Shown: one piece after another, positions 1 through 8,806 of the stretch
Numbering within the stretch: position 1 is the first letter of the stretch
How the letters are laid out: every line of letters starts with the position of its first letter
From: Paenilisteria rustica
Lineage (GTDB): Bacteria; Bacillota; Bacilli; Lactobacillales; Listeriaceae
Assembly: GCF_013820765.1 (NCBI RefSeq)
Contig: NZ_JABJVM010000015.1
Coordinates: 1-64,000 of the forward strand
Length of the DNA: 64,000 nucleotides
Direction: 5' to 3'
The notes under the pieces: model-generated
What the model was told of the DNA's origin: nothing
What the model saw: only the letters and a program-made list of their open reading frames with translations
Databases searched by the model: none
Position numbers and translations under genes: made by a program

Positions 1-749
1 TACCAGCTGCTTTCAAACTGAAAACAGATACAAATGTGAAAGGTACTTTCACTGGAAGCGTGAAATATGTAGCGCTGAAAGTAGGCGATACTGTGTACAG
101 TAAAGTAGCCGTTGTAGATGGCACTAACTGGCAGTACTATGCAAAAGATAAGATTACAGATGATAAAACAGCTGTTTCCGTTATCGGTTATGACAGCACA
201 GGCACACAAATTGCAACTGCAACTGTAACGATCACACCAGAAAGTACTTCTACACTAACAGCAAGCACATACTTGTTAGGTACAGGTAATGTAACAGGAA
301 CATATACAGGAACAGTGAAATATGTGGCTGTTAAAATCAATGACACAACATACACTAAAGTCCCTGTTAACGCAGATGGCACGTACACTTACTACATCAA
401 AGATAAAGTAACTAGTAAAGACGATGTTATCACAGTTCTAGGGTATGACTCAACAGGCGCTGTTGTCGCAGAAAAAGCAGTTACACTCGATCCAGGCGTT
501 GCACCAACAATGAAAGCAGACGATTTCACGATCGGTACAACAAGAAATGTAACAGGAACGTTTACAGGCGGCATTAAATATGTCGGCATTAAAGTAGGCG
601 ACACAACGTACACTAAAGTCCCAGTAGCAGCAGATGGCACATACACTTACTATGCGAAGGACAAAATTACAGACGCAACAGAAGAAGTAACGGTTCTAGG
701 CTATGACTCTGTCGGACTTGCTTTAGAAGTTAAAGTAACAGTTAAATAA
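1..749 (+). CDS. Surface protein with tandem Ig-like domains (5' end outside window)
   Basis: The frame is open from the first bases of the window, so this is the C-terminal part of a larger protein; GTG at 36 is internal. What is visible is about three copies of a domain of roughly 85 residues. Each has the core pattern VTGTYTG-VKYV, then TYTKVPV, an aromatic YTYY, and a closing VLGYDS. This matches the bacterial Ig-like domains that are abundant in Listeria cell-surface and secreted proteins. No LPXTG sorting signal or C-terminal membrane segment follows; the protein simply ends in VKVTVK. Anchoring or enzymatic domains, if any, must lie upstream. A strong terminator follows the stop codon. 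Role in adhesion or substrate binding is inference only. Confidence 0.75.
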   Translation, partial: PAAFKLKTDTNVKGTFTGSVKYVALKVGDTVYSKVAVVDGTNWQYYAKDKITDDKTAVSVIGYDSTGTQIATATVTITPESTSTLTASTYLLGTGNVTGTYTGTVKYVAVKINDTTYTKVPVNADGTYTYYIKDKVTSKDDVITVLGYDSTGAVVAEKAVTLDPGVAPTMKADDFTIGTTRNVTGTFTGGIKYVGIKVGDTTYTKVPVAADGTYTYYAKDKITDATEEVTVLGYDSVGLALEVKVTVK

Positions 750-760
750 TTAAGTATGGA

Positions 761-814
761 AGAGCAGAAGAAAGGATATGCCAGAGATGGCTATAACCTT
801 TCTTCTGCTCTTTT
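761..814 (+). terminator. Rho-independent terminator after the Ig-repeat surface gene
   Basis: A long, nearly perfect inverted repeat (arms AGAGCAGAAGAAAGG and CCTTTCTTCTGCTCT) followed by a short T run, 12 bases after the stop codon. Confidence 0.85.
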
Positions 815-952
815 ATTTGCGCTTTTTTAGATTATAAAAAGAAGAATAGGAAATAAATATTTTGAGACATTATTAATTTTTTTAGCACAGATGACATGAT
901 GTTATGTTTTACTTCGTTTATAATGGATAAAACGGTTGAAAGTAGGGATTTG

Positions 953-1909
953 ATGAAAGCGGTTATTTTAAATCAGCCAGGAAGTCCAGAAAATTTTATG
1001 TATACAGAAGTTGCTATGCCAAAAATAAAAGAAGGATGGTCTCTCATAAAAGTGAATGGCTTTGGAATCAATCATTCAGAAATATTCACACGGAAAGGGG
1101 AATCTCCAAGCGTTCAATTTCCACGGATATTAGGAATCGAGTGTGTTGGAATAGTGGCAGAAACAAGTGACGCGTCTCGTTTAGAAGTAGGTATGGCAGT
1201 GATATCAATCATGGGAGAGATGGGCAGAGCGTTTGATGGTAGCTATGCGGAGTATGTTCTTTTACCAAACGAACAAATATATCCTGTGGAGACAACGCTT
1301 TCGTGGGAGGAGCTTGCCGCTATACCAGAAACATTTTATACGGCATACGGTTCTTATTTATCGCTACAAATTAAGGATTCAGACAAAGTCTTAGTCAGAG
1401 CGGCTACGAGTGGCGTCGGGGTTGCATTCATGAAGATTGTGAAAGCGTTACATCCGAATATCCACATTGCTGGTTCCACGCGGCAGTTAGCAAAAGAGAA
1501 CGTATTACGTAATAAAGGATTTAGCGATGTTATTGCAGATCAAGATGGGGATTTACAGACAGAAGAGAAGTTCGATAAAATATTGGAACTTATCGGCCCC
1601 GCTACTTTAAAAAATACACTGGGGTCCTTGCATGCGTATGGAATTATATGTAGTGTTGGTCAACTGGGCGGGAAATGGGAGTTAGAAGAATTTGATCCGA
1701 TTTTTGAATTAAGAAATCATGCCTATTTGACTTCGTTTTATTCGGGGGATGTTTCTAATACTACGCTGAATGATATTTTGCGAATTATTGAGGAAAAGAA
1801 AATAGATGTGACACCAGAAAAAGTTTTCTCGTTAAACCAAGTAGCAGAAGCGCATCGTTATTTGGAGGTTGGTGGCAGTTTTGGGAAAGTGGTTGTGTTG
1901 AATAGTTGA
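953..1909 (+). CDS. Zinc-independent medium-chain dehydrogenase/quinone oxidoreductase-like protein
   Basis: 318 residues in the quinone-oxidoreductase branch of the medium-chain dehydrogenase/reductase superfamily. An N-terminal GroES-like part (GFGINHSEIFTRKG; GIECVGIV) is followed by a Rossmann cofactor region (VRAATSGVGVAFMKIVKAL, near residues 150-170). The zinc ligands of classical alcohol dehydrogenases are absent, so NADPH-dependent reduction of a quinone or enone is the likely chemistry; the substrate is unknown. The frame is open further upstream from ATG 896, but homology begins at MKAVILNQPG, so 953 is preferred, with only a weak purine-rich site before it. It stands alone between two terminators. 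As I recall L. monocytogenes, gmk-rpoZ occupies the place upstream of coaBC, so this gene marks a synteny difference. Confidence 0.75.
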   Translation: MKAVILNQPGSPENFMYTEVAMPKIKEGWSLIKVNGFGINHSEIFTRKGESPSVQFPRILGIECVGIVAETSDASRLEVGMAVISIMGEMGRAFDGSYAEYVLLPNEQIYPVETTLSWEELAAIPETFYTAYGSYLSLQIKDSDKVLVRAATSGVGVAFMKIVKALHPNIHIAGSTRQLAKENVLRNKGFSDVIADQDGDLQTEEKFDKILELIGPATLKNTLGSLHAYGIICSVGQLGGKWELEEFDPIFELRNHAYLTSFYSGDVSNTTLNDILRIIEEKKIDVTPEKVFSLNQVAEAHRYLEVGGSFGKVVVLNS

Positions 1910-1960
1910 TTTTCTGTAAGTAGGTGCTGGATTAGCTGTTAAGAGACGATATTTAAAGAT

Positions 1961-2005
1961 AAAGCTAGGATTTTCTCCATGTAATGAGGGATTCCTAGCT
2001 TTTTC
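1961..2005 (+). terminator. Rho-independent terminator
   Basis: AAAGCTAGGA pairs with TCCTAGCTTT across a loop of about 20 bases and runs into T residues. It separates the dehydrogenase from the coaBC operon. Confidence 0.8.
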
Positions 2006-2085
2006 TTCACCTTTCTAACCTCAAGCACTGTTTTTTCCTGCGTTAAAACGGTATAATTGACTGGAAGGTGAAAGAGGTGACCTAG

Positions 2086-3291
2086 ATGTTAGATGGAAAA
2101 AATATCTTACTCGCGGTTTCTGGTGGAATCGCTGTTTATAAAGCTGTGGCGCTTACGAGTAAATTGACGCAGGCGGGCGCGAATGTGAAGGTGATGATGA
2201 CGAAAAGTGCGCAGGAGTTTGTGCCGACGCTTTCGTTTCAGGTGCTGTCGCGGAATGATGTGTATACGGATACGTTTGATGAGAAGGATTCGGGTGTGGT
2301 GGCGCATATTAATCTTGCGGACTGGGCGGATCTTGTGATTGTGGCGCCGGCGACGGCGAATGTGATTGGGAAGATGGCGAACGGGATTGCGGATGATATG
2401 GTGACGACGACGCTGCTTGCGACGGAAGCGCCGGTTTGGGTAGCGCCAGCGATGAATGTGCACATGATTGCACATCCAGCTGTGGTGCGAAATATTAATC
2501 AGCTTTATGCGGACGGTGTTCGTTTTATTGAGCCGAGCGAGGGTTATTTGGCATGCGGGTACGTTGGGCGTGGCCGTTTGGAGGAGCCGGAGCGGATTGT
2601 CGGGCATTTGACGAACTTTTTTGCGGAGAAGAATACGGCGCTTGCTGGACGGAAGGTCGTGGTGACGGCTGGGGCGACGATGGAGAAATTGGACCCGGTG
2701 CGCTATTTTACGAATCATTCGACGGGCAAGATGGGCTTTGCGGTCGCGGAGACGGCGGCGAGATATGGCGCGGAAGTGTTGCTGGTGACGTCGTCGACGA
2801 AACTTGCGGTGCCGCACGGTGTTCAGGCGGTTTATATTGAGACGGCGCAGGAGATGTATACGGAAGTGATGAAGCATCAGGATTCGGCGGACGTTTTTGT
2901 GATGAGCGCGGCGGTTGCGGATTATACGCCAAAAGTGATTCATGAGCACAAAATTAAGAAGCAGCCGGGTGATTATGCGATTGAAATGGTGCGTACGAAG
3001 GATATTTTGGCGGAAATTGGTCAGAATAAGAAGGCGGAGCAGGTTGTGATTGGCTTTGCCGCGGAGACGCAAAATGTGAAGGAGAACGCGTTGAAAAAAC
3101 TGCATGCCAAAAATGCGGATTTGATTGTAGCGAATAATGTGGCGCAAATTGGTGCTGGCTTTGGCGTGGATACAAATCAGGTGACTTTTTATGGGCAGGA
3201 AGATGCGGAGAAGGTTTTTCCGATGTTGTCTAAGCAAGAGGTAGCGCGCGAAATTATCGAACAGGCTGCGCGTTTGTTGGAGGAAAAATAA
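2086..3291 (+). CDS. coaBC: Bifunctional phosphopantothenoylcysteine decarboxylase/phosphopantothenate-cysteine ligase
   Basis: 401 residues, the normal length of the two-domain enzyme. It makes 4'-phosphopantetheine for coenzyme A in two steps. The N-terminal CoaC flavoprotein half shows AVSGGIAVYKA, the substrate-clamp motif APAMNVHM and the catalytic-cysteine motif GYLACG. The C-terminal CoaB half shows GATMEKLDPVRYFTNHSTGK and the KIKK motif that contacts the acyl intermediate. A good ribosome-binding site (GAAAGAGGTGA) lies just before ATG 2086. priA starts one base after the stop, so the two are co-transcribed. Codon use here is unusually rich in GCG, GTG and CGG for this window; that also opens a 376-residue antisense frame, which is not a gene. 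Confidence 0.95.
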   Translation: MLDGKNILLAVSGGIAVYKAVALTSKLTQAGANVKVMMTKSAQEFVPTLSFQVLSRNDVYTDTFDEKDSGVVAHINLADWADLVIVAPATANVIGKMANGIADDMVTTTLLATEAPVWVAPAMNVHMIAHPAVVRNINQLYADGVRFIEPSEGYLACGYVGRGRLEEPERIVGHLTNFFAEKNTALAGRKVVVTAGATMEKLDPVRYFTNHSTGKMGFAVAETAARYGAEVLLVTSSTKLAVPHGVQAVYIETAQEMYTEVMKHQDSADVFVMSAAVADYTPKVIHEHKIKKQPGDYAIEMVRTKDILAEIGQNKKAEQVVIGFAAETQNVKENALKKLHAKNADLIVANNVAQIGAGFGVDTNQVTFYGQEDAEKVFPMLSKQEVAREIIEQAARLLEEK

Positions 3292-3292
3292 G

Positions 3293-5695
3293 ATGGCAAA
3301 AGTGGCTCAAGTGATTGTGGATGTGCCGGCGATGCAGGTTGATCGGCCATTTGATTATCTGATTCCGGAGGCTTGGCAGGAGATTGTGCGGCCTGGGATG
3401 CGCGTTTCGGTGCCGTTTGGGAATCGGGCGTTGCAGGGCTTTGTTGTTGGAACGTCGGACACGAGCGAATTCGCGAAGTTGAAAGAGATTCGGGAAATGA
3501 TGGATTTGGCGCCGGTTTTGAACGCGGAGCTTTTGGAGCTTGGGGATTGGATTTCCGAGGAGACGCTGGCTTACCGGATTACGGCGTATCAGGCGATGCT
3601 ACCGGCGGCTTTGCGTGCGAAATATGAGAAGTACTTTGTGTTGTTGGATACGGAAAATGACGAGGCGGAGCGGCTTTTTGAAGGGTATGAAACGATGGAT
3701 TGGAAACGGGCGGAACAGCTCGGAGCCTTGCCAACGCTGCAAAAGTGGATGAAGGACGGCATCGTTGAATTGGTATATCAGGTGAAAAACAAGGTGACGA
3801 AAAAAACGATGCGTGTCGTGAAACCGCGTGCGACTGTACAGCAATTAGAGGATGCGATCGCGGGGCTTTCGAAAGGTGCCAAAGCGCAGATCAAGATTTT
3901 GCAGTTTTTCCAGGTGTTTGATGAGGAATTTATTTCGGTGAAAGCGTTGCGGGAGAAGGTTCAGACGACGGATGCGACGATTCAGAAGGTGGCGGCGCTT
4001 GGCTTGATTGAAATAGTGGATCAGCATGTGTCGCGGGATCCGTATGAGCATCATGATTTTAAGGCAAGTACGCCGTTACCGTTATTGCCGGATCAGCAGG
4101 CGGCGAGGGACGCGATTGTGGCTTCGGCTGAGGCGGGAGTTCAGGAAACGTTCTTGTTGCATGGCGTGACTGGGAGCGGGAAAACCGAGATTTACTTGCA
4201 GTCGATTGAGGCGGTGCTCGCGGCTGGGAAAGAGGCGATTGTGCTCGTTCCGGAGATCGCGCTGACGCCGCAAATGGTGGAGCGTTTTAAACGTCGCTTC
4301 GGGAAATTGGTCGCGGTACTTCATAGCGCGCTTTCGGCGGGTGAGAAATACGATGAGTGGCGCAAAATTGAGCAGGGGAAAGCCAAGGTTGTTGTTGGGG
4401 CGCGTTCTGCAGTTTTTGCACCATTTTTGAAGCTTGGAATTATTATTATTGATGAGGAGCATGAAACGAGTTATAAGCAGGAGGATAATCCGCGGTATCA
4501 TGCGCGGGACGTGGCGATTGAGCGGGCGAAGCGTTATGGTTGCCCGGTTGTGCTTGGTAGTGCGACGCCATCTTTGGAGTCGTTTGCGCGGGCTGGGAAG
4601 AAGCGGTATACGTTGCTCGAGTTGCCAACGCGTGTGAATGATACGGCGCTTCCAGAGGTTGAAGTGGTTGACATGAGTGAGGAATTGCGCAACGAGAACC
4701 GGACGGAATTTTCGCAAGTGTTATTGGAAAAAATCAAGGATCGGCTGGCGAAAAAGGAGCAGATTGTGTTGCTGCTGAATCGGCGCGGGTATTCGTCGTT
4801 TGTGATGTGTCGGGATTGTGGGTATGTCGTGGAATGCCCGAATTGTAGTATTTCGCTGACGTATCATCAGGCGCATAATCAGATGAAATGCCATTATTGC
4901 GGGTACCAGGAAGGTGTGCCGAACCATTGTCCGAGTTGCGAAAGTGAGCAGATTCGGTACTTTGGAACGGGGACGCAGAAGGTGCAGGAGAGTTTGGCAA
5001 AATTGATTCCGGAGGCGCGTGTGATTCGGATGGATGTGGATACGACGTCGAAAAAGGGCTCGCATGAGAAGTTGCTGAACCAGTTTCGGGATAAGGAAGC
5101 GGATGTGCTCTTAGGGACGCAGATGATTGCGAAAGGTCTGGATTTTCCGGATATTACGCTTGTCGGGGTTCTGAATGCGGACACGATGCTGAACTTGCCG
5201 GATTTTCGGGCGTCGGAGAAAACGTTCCAGTTGTTGACGCAAGTGAGTGGTCGCGCGGGACGGCATGAGTTGACGGGTGAGGTTATTGTGCAGAGTTATA
5301 ACCCGGAACATTATAGTATCCAGTTTGCAAAGACGCATGATTATATTGGTTTTTACAACCACGAGATGCGCGTTCGTAAAATTGGCTCGTATCCGCCGTT
5401 TTATTATTTGACACTGATTAATGTAAGCGACGAGGATGAAATGAAGGCGGTTCGGACGATTCAGGAGATCACACAATTTTTGCAAGGGAAGTTGGGTCCG
5501 GATGCGATTATTCTGGGGCCGGTGCCGAGTTCGATTGCGAGGATTAAGAATAAATATCGCTATCAATGTATTATTAAATATAAAGTGGAGCCGGAACTGA
5601 AGACCGAACTGAAAAATATTTTACTGCACTATCAAAAAGAGCAAGTTAAAGGACTGACGATCACGATGGACGTGCAGCCGTTTGTGATGATGTAA
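3293..5695 (+). CDS. priA: Primosomal protein N', replication-restart helicase PriA
   Basis: 800 residues. A 3'-5' DExH helicase that loads the replisome at stalled forks. An N-terminal DNA-binding part (VDVPAMQVDRPFDY) precedes the helicase core: Walker A GVTGSGKTEIY near residue 290 and Walker B IIIDEEHE near 385. A zinc-binding insertion with eight cysteines follows at about residues 505-545 (CRDCGY, CPNC, CHYCGY, CPSC). The later helicase motifs GTQMIAKGLDFPD and QVSGRAGR are intact. It starts one base after the coaBC stop codon and is translationally coupled to it. In Bacillus subtilis def follows priA; here fmt follows directly. Confidence 0.96.
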   Translation: MAKVAQVIVDVPAMQVDRPFDYLIPEAWQEIVRPGMRVSVPFGNRALQGFVVGTSDTSEFAKLKEIREMMDLAPVLNAELLELGDWISEETLAYRITAYQAMLPAALRAKYEKYFVLLDTENDEAERLFEGYETMDWKRAEQLGALPTLQKWMKDGIVELVYQVKNKVTKKTMRVVKPRATVQQLEDAIAGLSKGAKAQIKILQFFQVFDEEFISVKALREKVQTTDATIQKVAALGLIEIVDQHVSRDPYEHHDFKASTPLPLLPDQQAARDAIVASAEAGVQETFLLHGVTGSGKTEIYLQSIEAVLAAGKEAIVLVPEIALTPQMVERFKRRFGKLVAVLHSALSAGEKYDEWRKIEQGKAKVVVGARSAVFAPFLKLGIIIIDEEHETSYKQEDNPRYHARDVAIERAKRYGCPVVLGSATPSLESFARAGKKRYTLLELPTRVNDTALPEVEVVDMSEELRNENRTEFSQVLLEKIKDRLAKKEQIVLLLNRRGYSSFVMCRDCGYVVECPNCSISLTYHQAHNQMKCHYCGYQEGVPNHCPSCESEQIRYFGTGTQKVQESLAKLIPEARVIRMDVDTTSKKGSHEKLLNQFRDKEADVLLGTQMIAKGLDFPDITLVGVLNADTMLNLPDFRASEKTFQLLTQVSGRAGRHELTGEVIVQSYNPEHYSIQFAKTHDYIGFYNHEMRVRKIGSYPPFYYLTLINVSDEDEMKAVRTIQEITQFLQGKLGPDAIILGPVPSSIARIKNKYRYQCIIKYKVEPELKTELKNILLHYQKEQVKGLTITMDVQPFVMM

Positions 5696-5708
5696 AGGAG
5701 AAATGAGA

Positions 5709-6653
5709 ATGACGAAAATAATTTTTATGGGGACGCCGGCGTTTTCGGTGCCTGTTTTAGAGCGAGTCGCGGATAAATATGAGGTGATTGCGGTCGTGAC
5801 GCAGCCGGATCGTGCGGTGGGGCGTAAGCGTGTGTTGACGCCGCCGCCAGTGAAGGAAGCTGCGGTTGCGCGTGGGATTCCTGTCTACCAGCCGGAGAAG
5901 TTGCGCAGTTCGCCTGAATTGGATGAATTGATTGGACTTGGCGCGGATTTGATCGTGACGGCGGCATATGGACAGATTTTACCGAATGCGTTGTTGGAGT
6001 CGCCAAAACATGGTTGTATCAACGTCCATGCGTCGCTGTTGCCGGAGTATCGTGGCGGTGCGCCGGTGCACTATGCGATTTTGGATGGGAAAACGGAGAC
6101 GGGCGTGACGATTATGTACATGGTCGAGAAGTTGGACGCTGGCGATATGTTGGCGCGCCGCAGTATTCCGATTACGGACGCGGATAATGTCGGGACGATG
6201 TTCGAGAAGCTGAGCGCGGTTGGTGCGTCGCTGTTGATGGATACATTGCCAGATTTGCTCGCTGGAAAATTGACGCCGGAGCCGCAGGACGCGAGCCTTG
6301 TGACATTTGCGCCGAACATTAAGCGGGAGCAGGAAAAAATCGACTGGGCGCGTGATGGTCGTGCAATTTTCAACCAGATTCGCGGGCTTTCGCCGTGGCC
6401 GGTTGCGTACACGACGCTTGCTGGGAATGCTTTTAAAATTTGGCAAGCGCGTATGGAAGAGACGGATAAACAAGCGTCGGCGGGACAAATTGTCTGGACG
6501 ACCAAACATGATTTTGCGATTGCGACGGGTGATAAAACGGTTATCGTGCCGGAAATCGTGCAACCAGCAGGCAAGCAAAAAATGGCTGTTGCTGACTATA
6601 TGGCGGGAGCCGGGCAACATCTAAATCTAGAAACAAGGTTCGGTGACATATGA
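5709..6653 (+). CDS. fmt: Methionyl-tRNA formyltransferase
   Basis: 314 residues. Formylates initiator Met-tRNA. The N-terminal formyltransferase fold has GTPAFSVPVLE and the catalytic Asn-His-Asp set in NVHASLLPEYRGGAP and the following region. The C-terminal OB-fold domain contacts the tRNA. Two ATG codons lie at 5703 and 5709. The Shine-Dalgarno AAAGGAG ends two bases before 5703 but eight before 5709, so 5709 (MTKIIFMGTPAFS) is chosen. The stop overlaps the rsmB start by four bases. Confidence 0.95.
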   Translation: MTKIIFMGTPAFSVPVLERVADKYEVIAVVTQPDRAVGRKRVLTPPPVKEAAVARGIPVYQPEKLRSSPELDELIGLGADLIVTAAYGQILPNALLESPKHGCINVHASLLPEYRGGAPVHYAILDGKTETGVTIMYMVEKLDAGDMLARRSIPITDADNVGTMFEKLSAVGASLLMDTLPDLLAGKLTPEPQDASLVTFAPNIKREQEKIDWARDGRAIFNQIRGLSPWPVAYTTLAGNAFKIWQARMEETDKQASAGQIVWTTKHDFAIATGDKTVIVPEIVQPAGKQKMAVADYMAGAGQHLNLETRFGDI

Positions 6654-7987
6654 AAAAACCAGAAACAGTCCGCGAAATAGCGTTGGACTTAATCGAGAAA
6701 ATCGAAAATAATCAGTCGTTTAGTCATTTACTAATCAACGACGCGCTTAAAAATAGTGATTTAAATCAAATGGACCGTGGGCTTTTAACCGAGCTCGTTT
6801 ACGGCACGACGCAACGACGTATCACGCTAGACTTTTACTTAGCGCCATTTTTGCGACAAACTCCTGAAAATTGGGTTTTGAATTTGTTGCGGTTATCGGT
6901 GTATCAGTTGGAGTTTCTCGATAAAGTTCCTGAGCATGCGATTTTGCATGAGGCGGGCGAAATTGCGCGTGAACGTGGGCATGATGGTGTGACGAAATTC
7001 GTGAATGGTGTGTTGCGAAATGTGATTCGTAAAGGTGTGCCAAAAATCGAGGATATTAGCAACGAAACGGAGCAAATCGCCGTGGAATCTAGTTTGCCGA
7101 CATGGCTCGTGAAGCGTTGGATCGCGCAATTTGGTGCTGAGAAAACACGCGAAATCGGATTGTCCTTTTTAGAGGCGCCATCGCAGAGCATTCGTGTCAA
7201 TGAAAATAAAGTGACGGTTGCGGAACTGCAAGCCGAGCTTTCCGCGCAAGGTATTGAAACGGAGCAAAACGCCTATATTCCAGAAGCTTTAATGATGGAA
7301 CGCGGCTCGATTGCCGAAACCCAAGCTTACCATAACGGTCGTTGTACGATTCAAGATGAGAGTTCGATGCTTGTCGCACATGCTTTGCAACTCGAAGATG
7401 GTTTACGTGTGCTCGATGCATGTTCGGCACCAGGTGGGAAAACGACGCATATCGCTGAAAAAATGCATAATACGGGTGAAATTGTCGCGCTTGATATCCA
7501 TCCGCATAAAACGAAACTTGTGAATAAAGCGGCGAAACGTCTTGATTTGACGAATATCACAACGGAAGTGTTGGATGCCAGAAAAGCGAGTGAACTTTTT
7601 GCACAGGAAAGCTTTGATCGTGTTTTGGTGGATGCCCCATGCTCTGGATTTGGCGTTTTGCGTCGTAAACCGGACATTAAGTACAGCAAAACGGAGTCAG
7701 ATATCGATAATTTGGCGCGGATTCAGCAAGCAATATTAGCTGAGGTTGGCGCATTGCTTAAAGAAAATGGTATATTAATATATAGTACGTGTACGATTGA
7801 CCAAACGGAAAACCGCGGTGTTGTGGAGAACTTCCTCAGAAATCATCCGGAATTCCAATTAGAACAAGTACACGTTCCTGAAAAAATGATTCCTTACGTA
7901 CAAGGAGATTACCTCGAATTAGTGCCGACAGATATAGGAAGTGACGGTTTCTTCATCGCCGCATTCCGCAAAGTAACCAACAAATAA
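6650..7987 (+). CDS. rsmB: 16S rRNA (cytosine-967 C5)-methyltransferase
   Basis: 445 residues (Sun/RsmB family). An N-terminal NusB-like RNA-binding domain is followed by a SAM-dependent methyltransferase: SAM-binding CSAPGGKTTHIAE near residue 258, DAPCSGFGVLRRKPDI with the first active-site cysteine near 327, and the catalytic cysteine motif STCTIDQTEN near 380. ATG overlaps the fmt stop by four bases. From here on codon use shifts to the AT-rich style of the rest of the window. Confidence 0.95.
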   Translation: MKKPETVREIALDLIEKIENNQSFSHLLINDALKNSDLNQMDRGLLTELVYGTTQRRITLDFYLAPFLRQTPENWVLNLLRLSVYQLEFLDKVPEHAILHEAGEIARERGHDGVTKFVNGVLRNVIRKGVPKIEDISNETEQIAVESSLPTWLVKRWIAQFGAEKTREIGLSFLEAPSQSIRVNENKVTVAELQAELSAQGIETEQNAYIPEALMMERGSIAETQAYHNGRCTIQDESSMLVAHALQLEDGLRVLDACSAPGGKTTHIAEKMHNTGEIVALDIHPHKTKLVNKAAKRLDLTNITTEVLDARKASELFAQESFDRVLVDAPCSGFGVLRRKPDIKYSKTESDIDNLARIQQAILAEVGALLKENGILIYSTCTIDQTENRGVVENFLRNHPEFQLEQVHVPEKMIPYVQGDYLELVPTDIGSDGFFIAAFRKVTNK

Positions 7988-8047
7988 GCAATGGGAAGAC
8001 CGTTTTTAACGTTTGAAATTTTCCCGGCAATGTGAGGTGTAAGTAAT

Positions 8048-8806
8048 ATGCATGCAGAATTTAGAACAGATCGAGGCAGAATCAGAAATCATAATGAAGA
8101 TAACGGCGGCATTTTCGAAAATCAACTTGGAAATCCGTTAGTCATCGTTGCAGATGGAATGGGTGGTCACAGGGCTGGCGATGTTGCTAGTGAAATGGCT
8201 GTTCGTTTGCTTAGCGAGAAATGGCGAGATGTGGCGGATATGAAGTCTGCTGCGGAGATCGATTCATGGTTCCGCGAGGCTATTCAAGCTGTGAACGAGC
8301 AAATTTTGGCGCATGCAAAACAAGACCCAACACTTCAAGGTATGGGAACAACACTTGTTGCAGCCGTTTTTGCAAATAGTCAAATCATCGTGGCAAACGT
8401 TGGCGATAGTCGCGGCTACATTATGAAAAATGGCGTACTAGAACAGCTCACAGAAGATCATTCGCTCGTCAATGAGCTACTTCGTAAAGGGGAAATTACG
8501 AAAGAAGACGCGGAAAATCATCCACGCAAAAATATCTTGTTACGCGCGCTAGGGATCGAAGGAAATGTGGAGACGGATGTCTTTATTTTGCCATTTCAAT
8601 CGAAGGATCAGTTGCTGCTTTGTTCGGATGGTTTATCCAATATGTTGACCAAACAGGAAATTGAAGCGATATTAACTAGTAAACGAACGCTCGCAGAAAA
8701 AGCGGACATTTTTATAACGAAAGCGAATGCCAATGGGGGAGAAGACAACATCACGGTGTTGCTTTTGGAACGGAATCTAGGGAAGAAAGGTAGGGATGTA
8801 TCATGA
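8048..8806 (+). CDS. stp: PPM-family Ser/Thr protein phosphatase (PrpC/Stp)
   Basis: 252 residues. A manganese-dependent PP2C-type phosphatase that reverses PrkC phosphorylation. Metal-binding and PPM motifs are visible: early RGRIRNHNEDN, DGMGGHRAGD near residue 36, GDSRGY near 116 and the C-terminal GGEDNITVLL. The last four bases overlap the prkC start, the usual phosphatase-kinase pair. A good ribosome-binding site (GAGGTG) lies upstream. Confidence 0.95.
   Translation: MHAEFRTDRGRIRNHNEDNGGIFENQLGNPLVIVADGMGGHRAGDVASEMAVRLLSEKWRDVADMKSAAEIDSWFREAIQAVNEQILAHAKQDPTLQGMGTTLVAAVFANSQIIVANVGDSRGYIMKNGVLEQLTEDHSLVNELLRKGEITKEDAENHPRKNILLRALGIEGNVETDVFILPFQSKDQLLLCSDGLSNMLTKQEIEAILTSKRTLAEKADIFITKANANGGEDNITVLLLERNLGKKGRDVS

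Noticed and set aside
2107-3237. 376-codon open frame on the minus strand opposite coaBC
   Set aside because: Arg/His-rich low-complexity translation, fully antisense to a well-conserved gene; a by-product of GC-rich third positions.
4082-4717. 211-codon minus-strand frame opposite priA
   Set aside because: Same compositional artefact; no ribosome-binding site and no recognisable protein.
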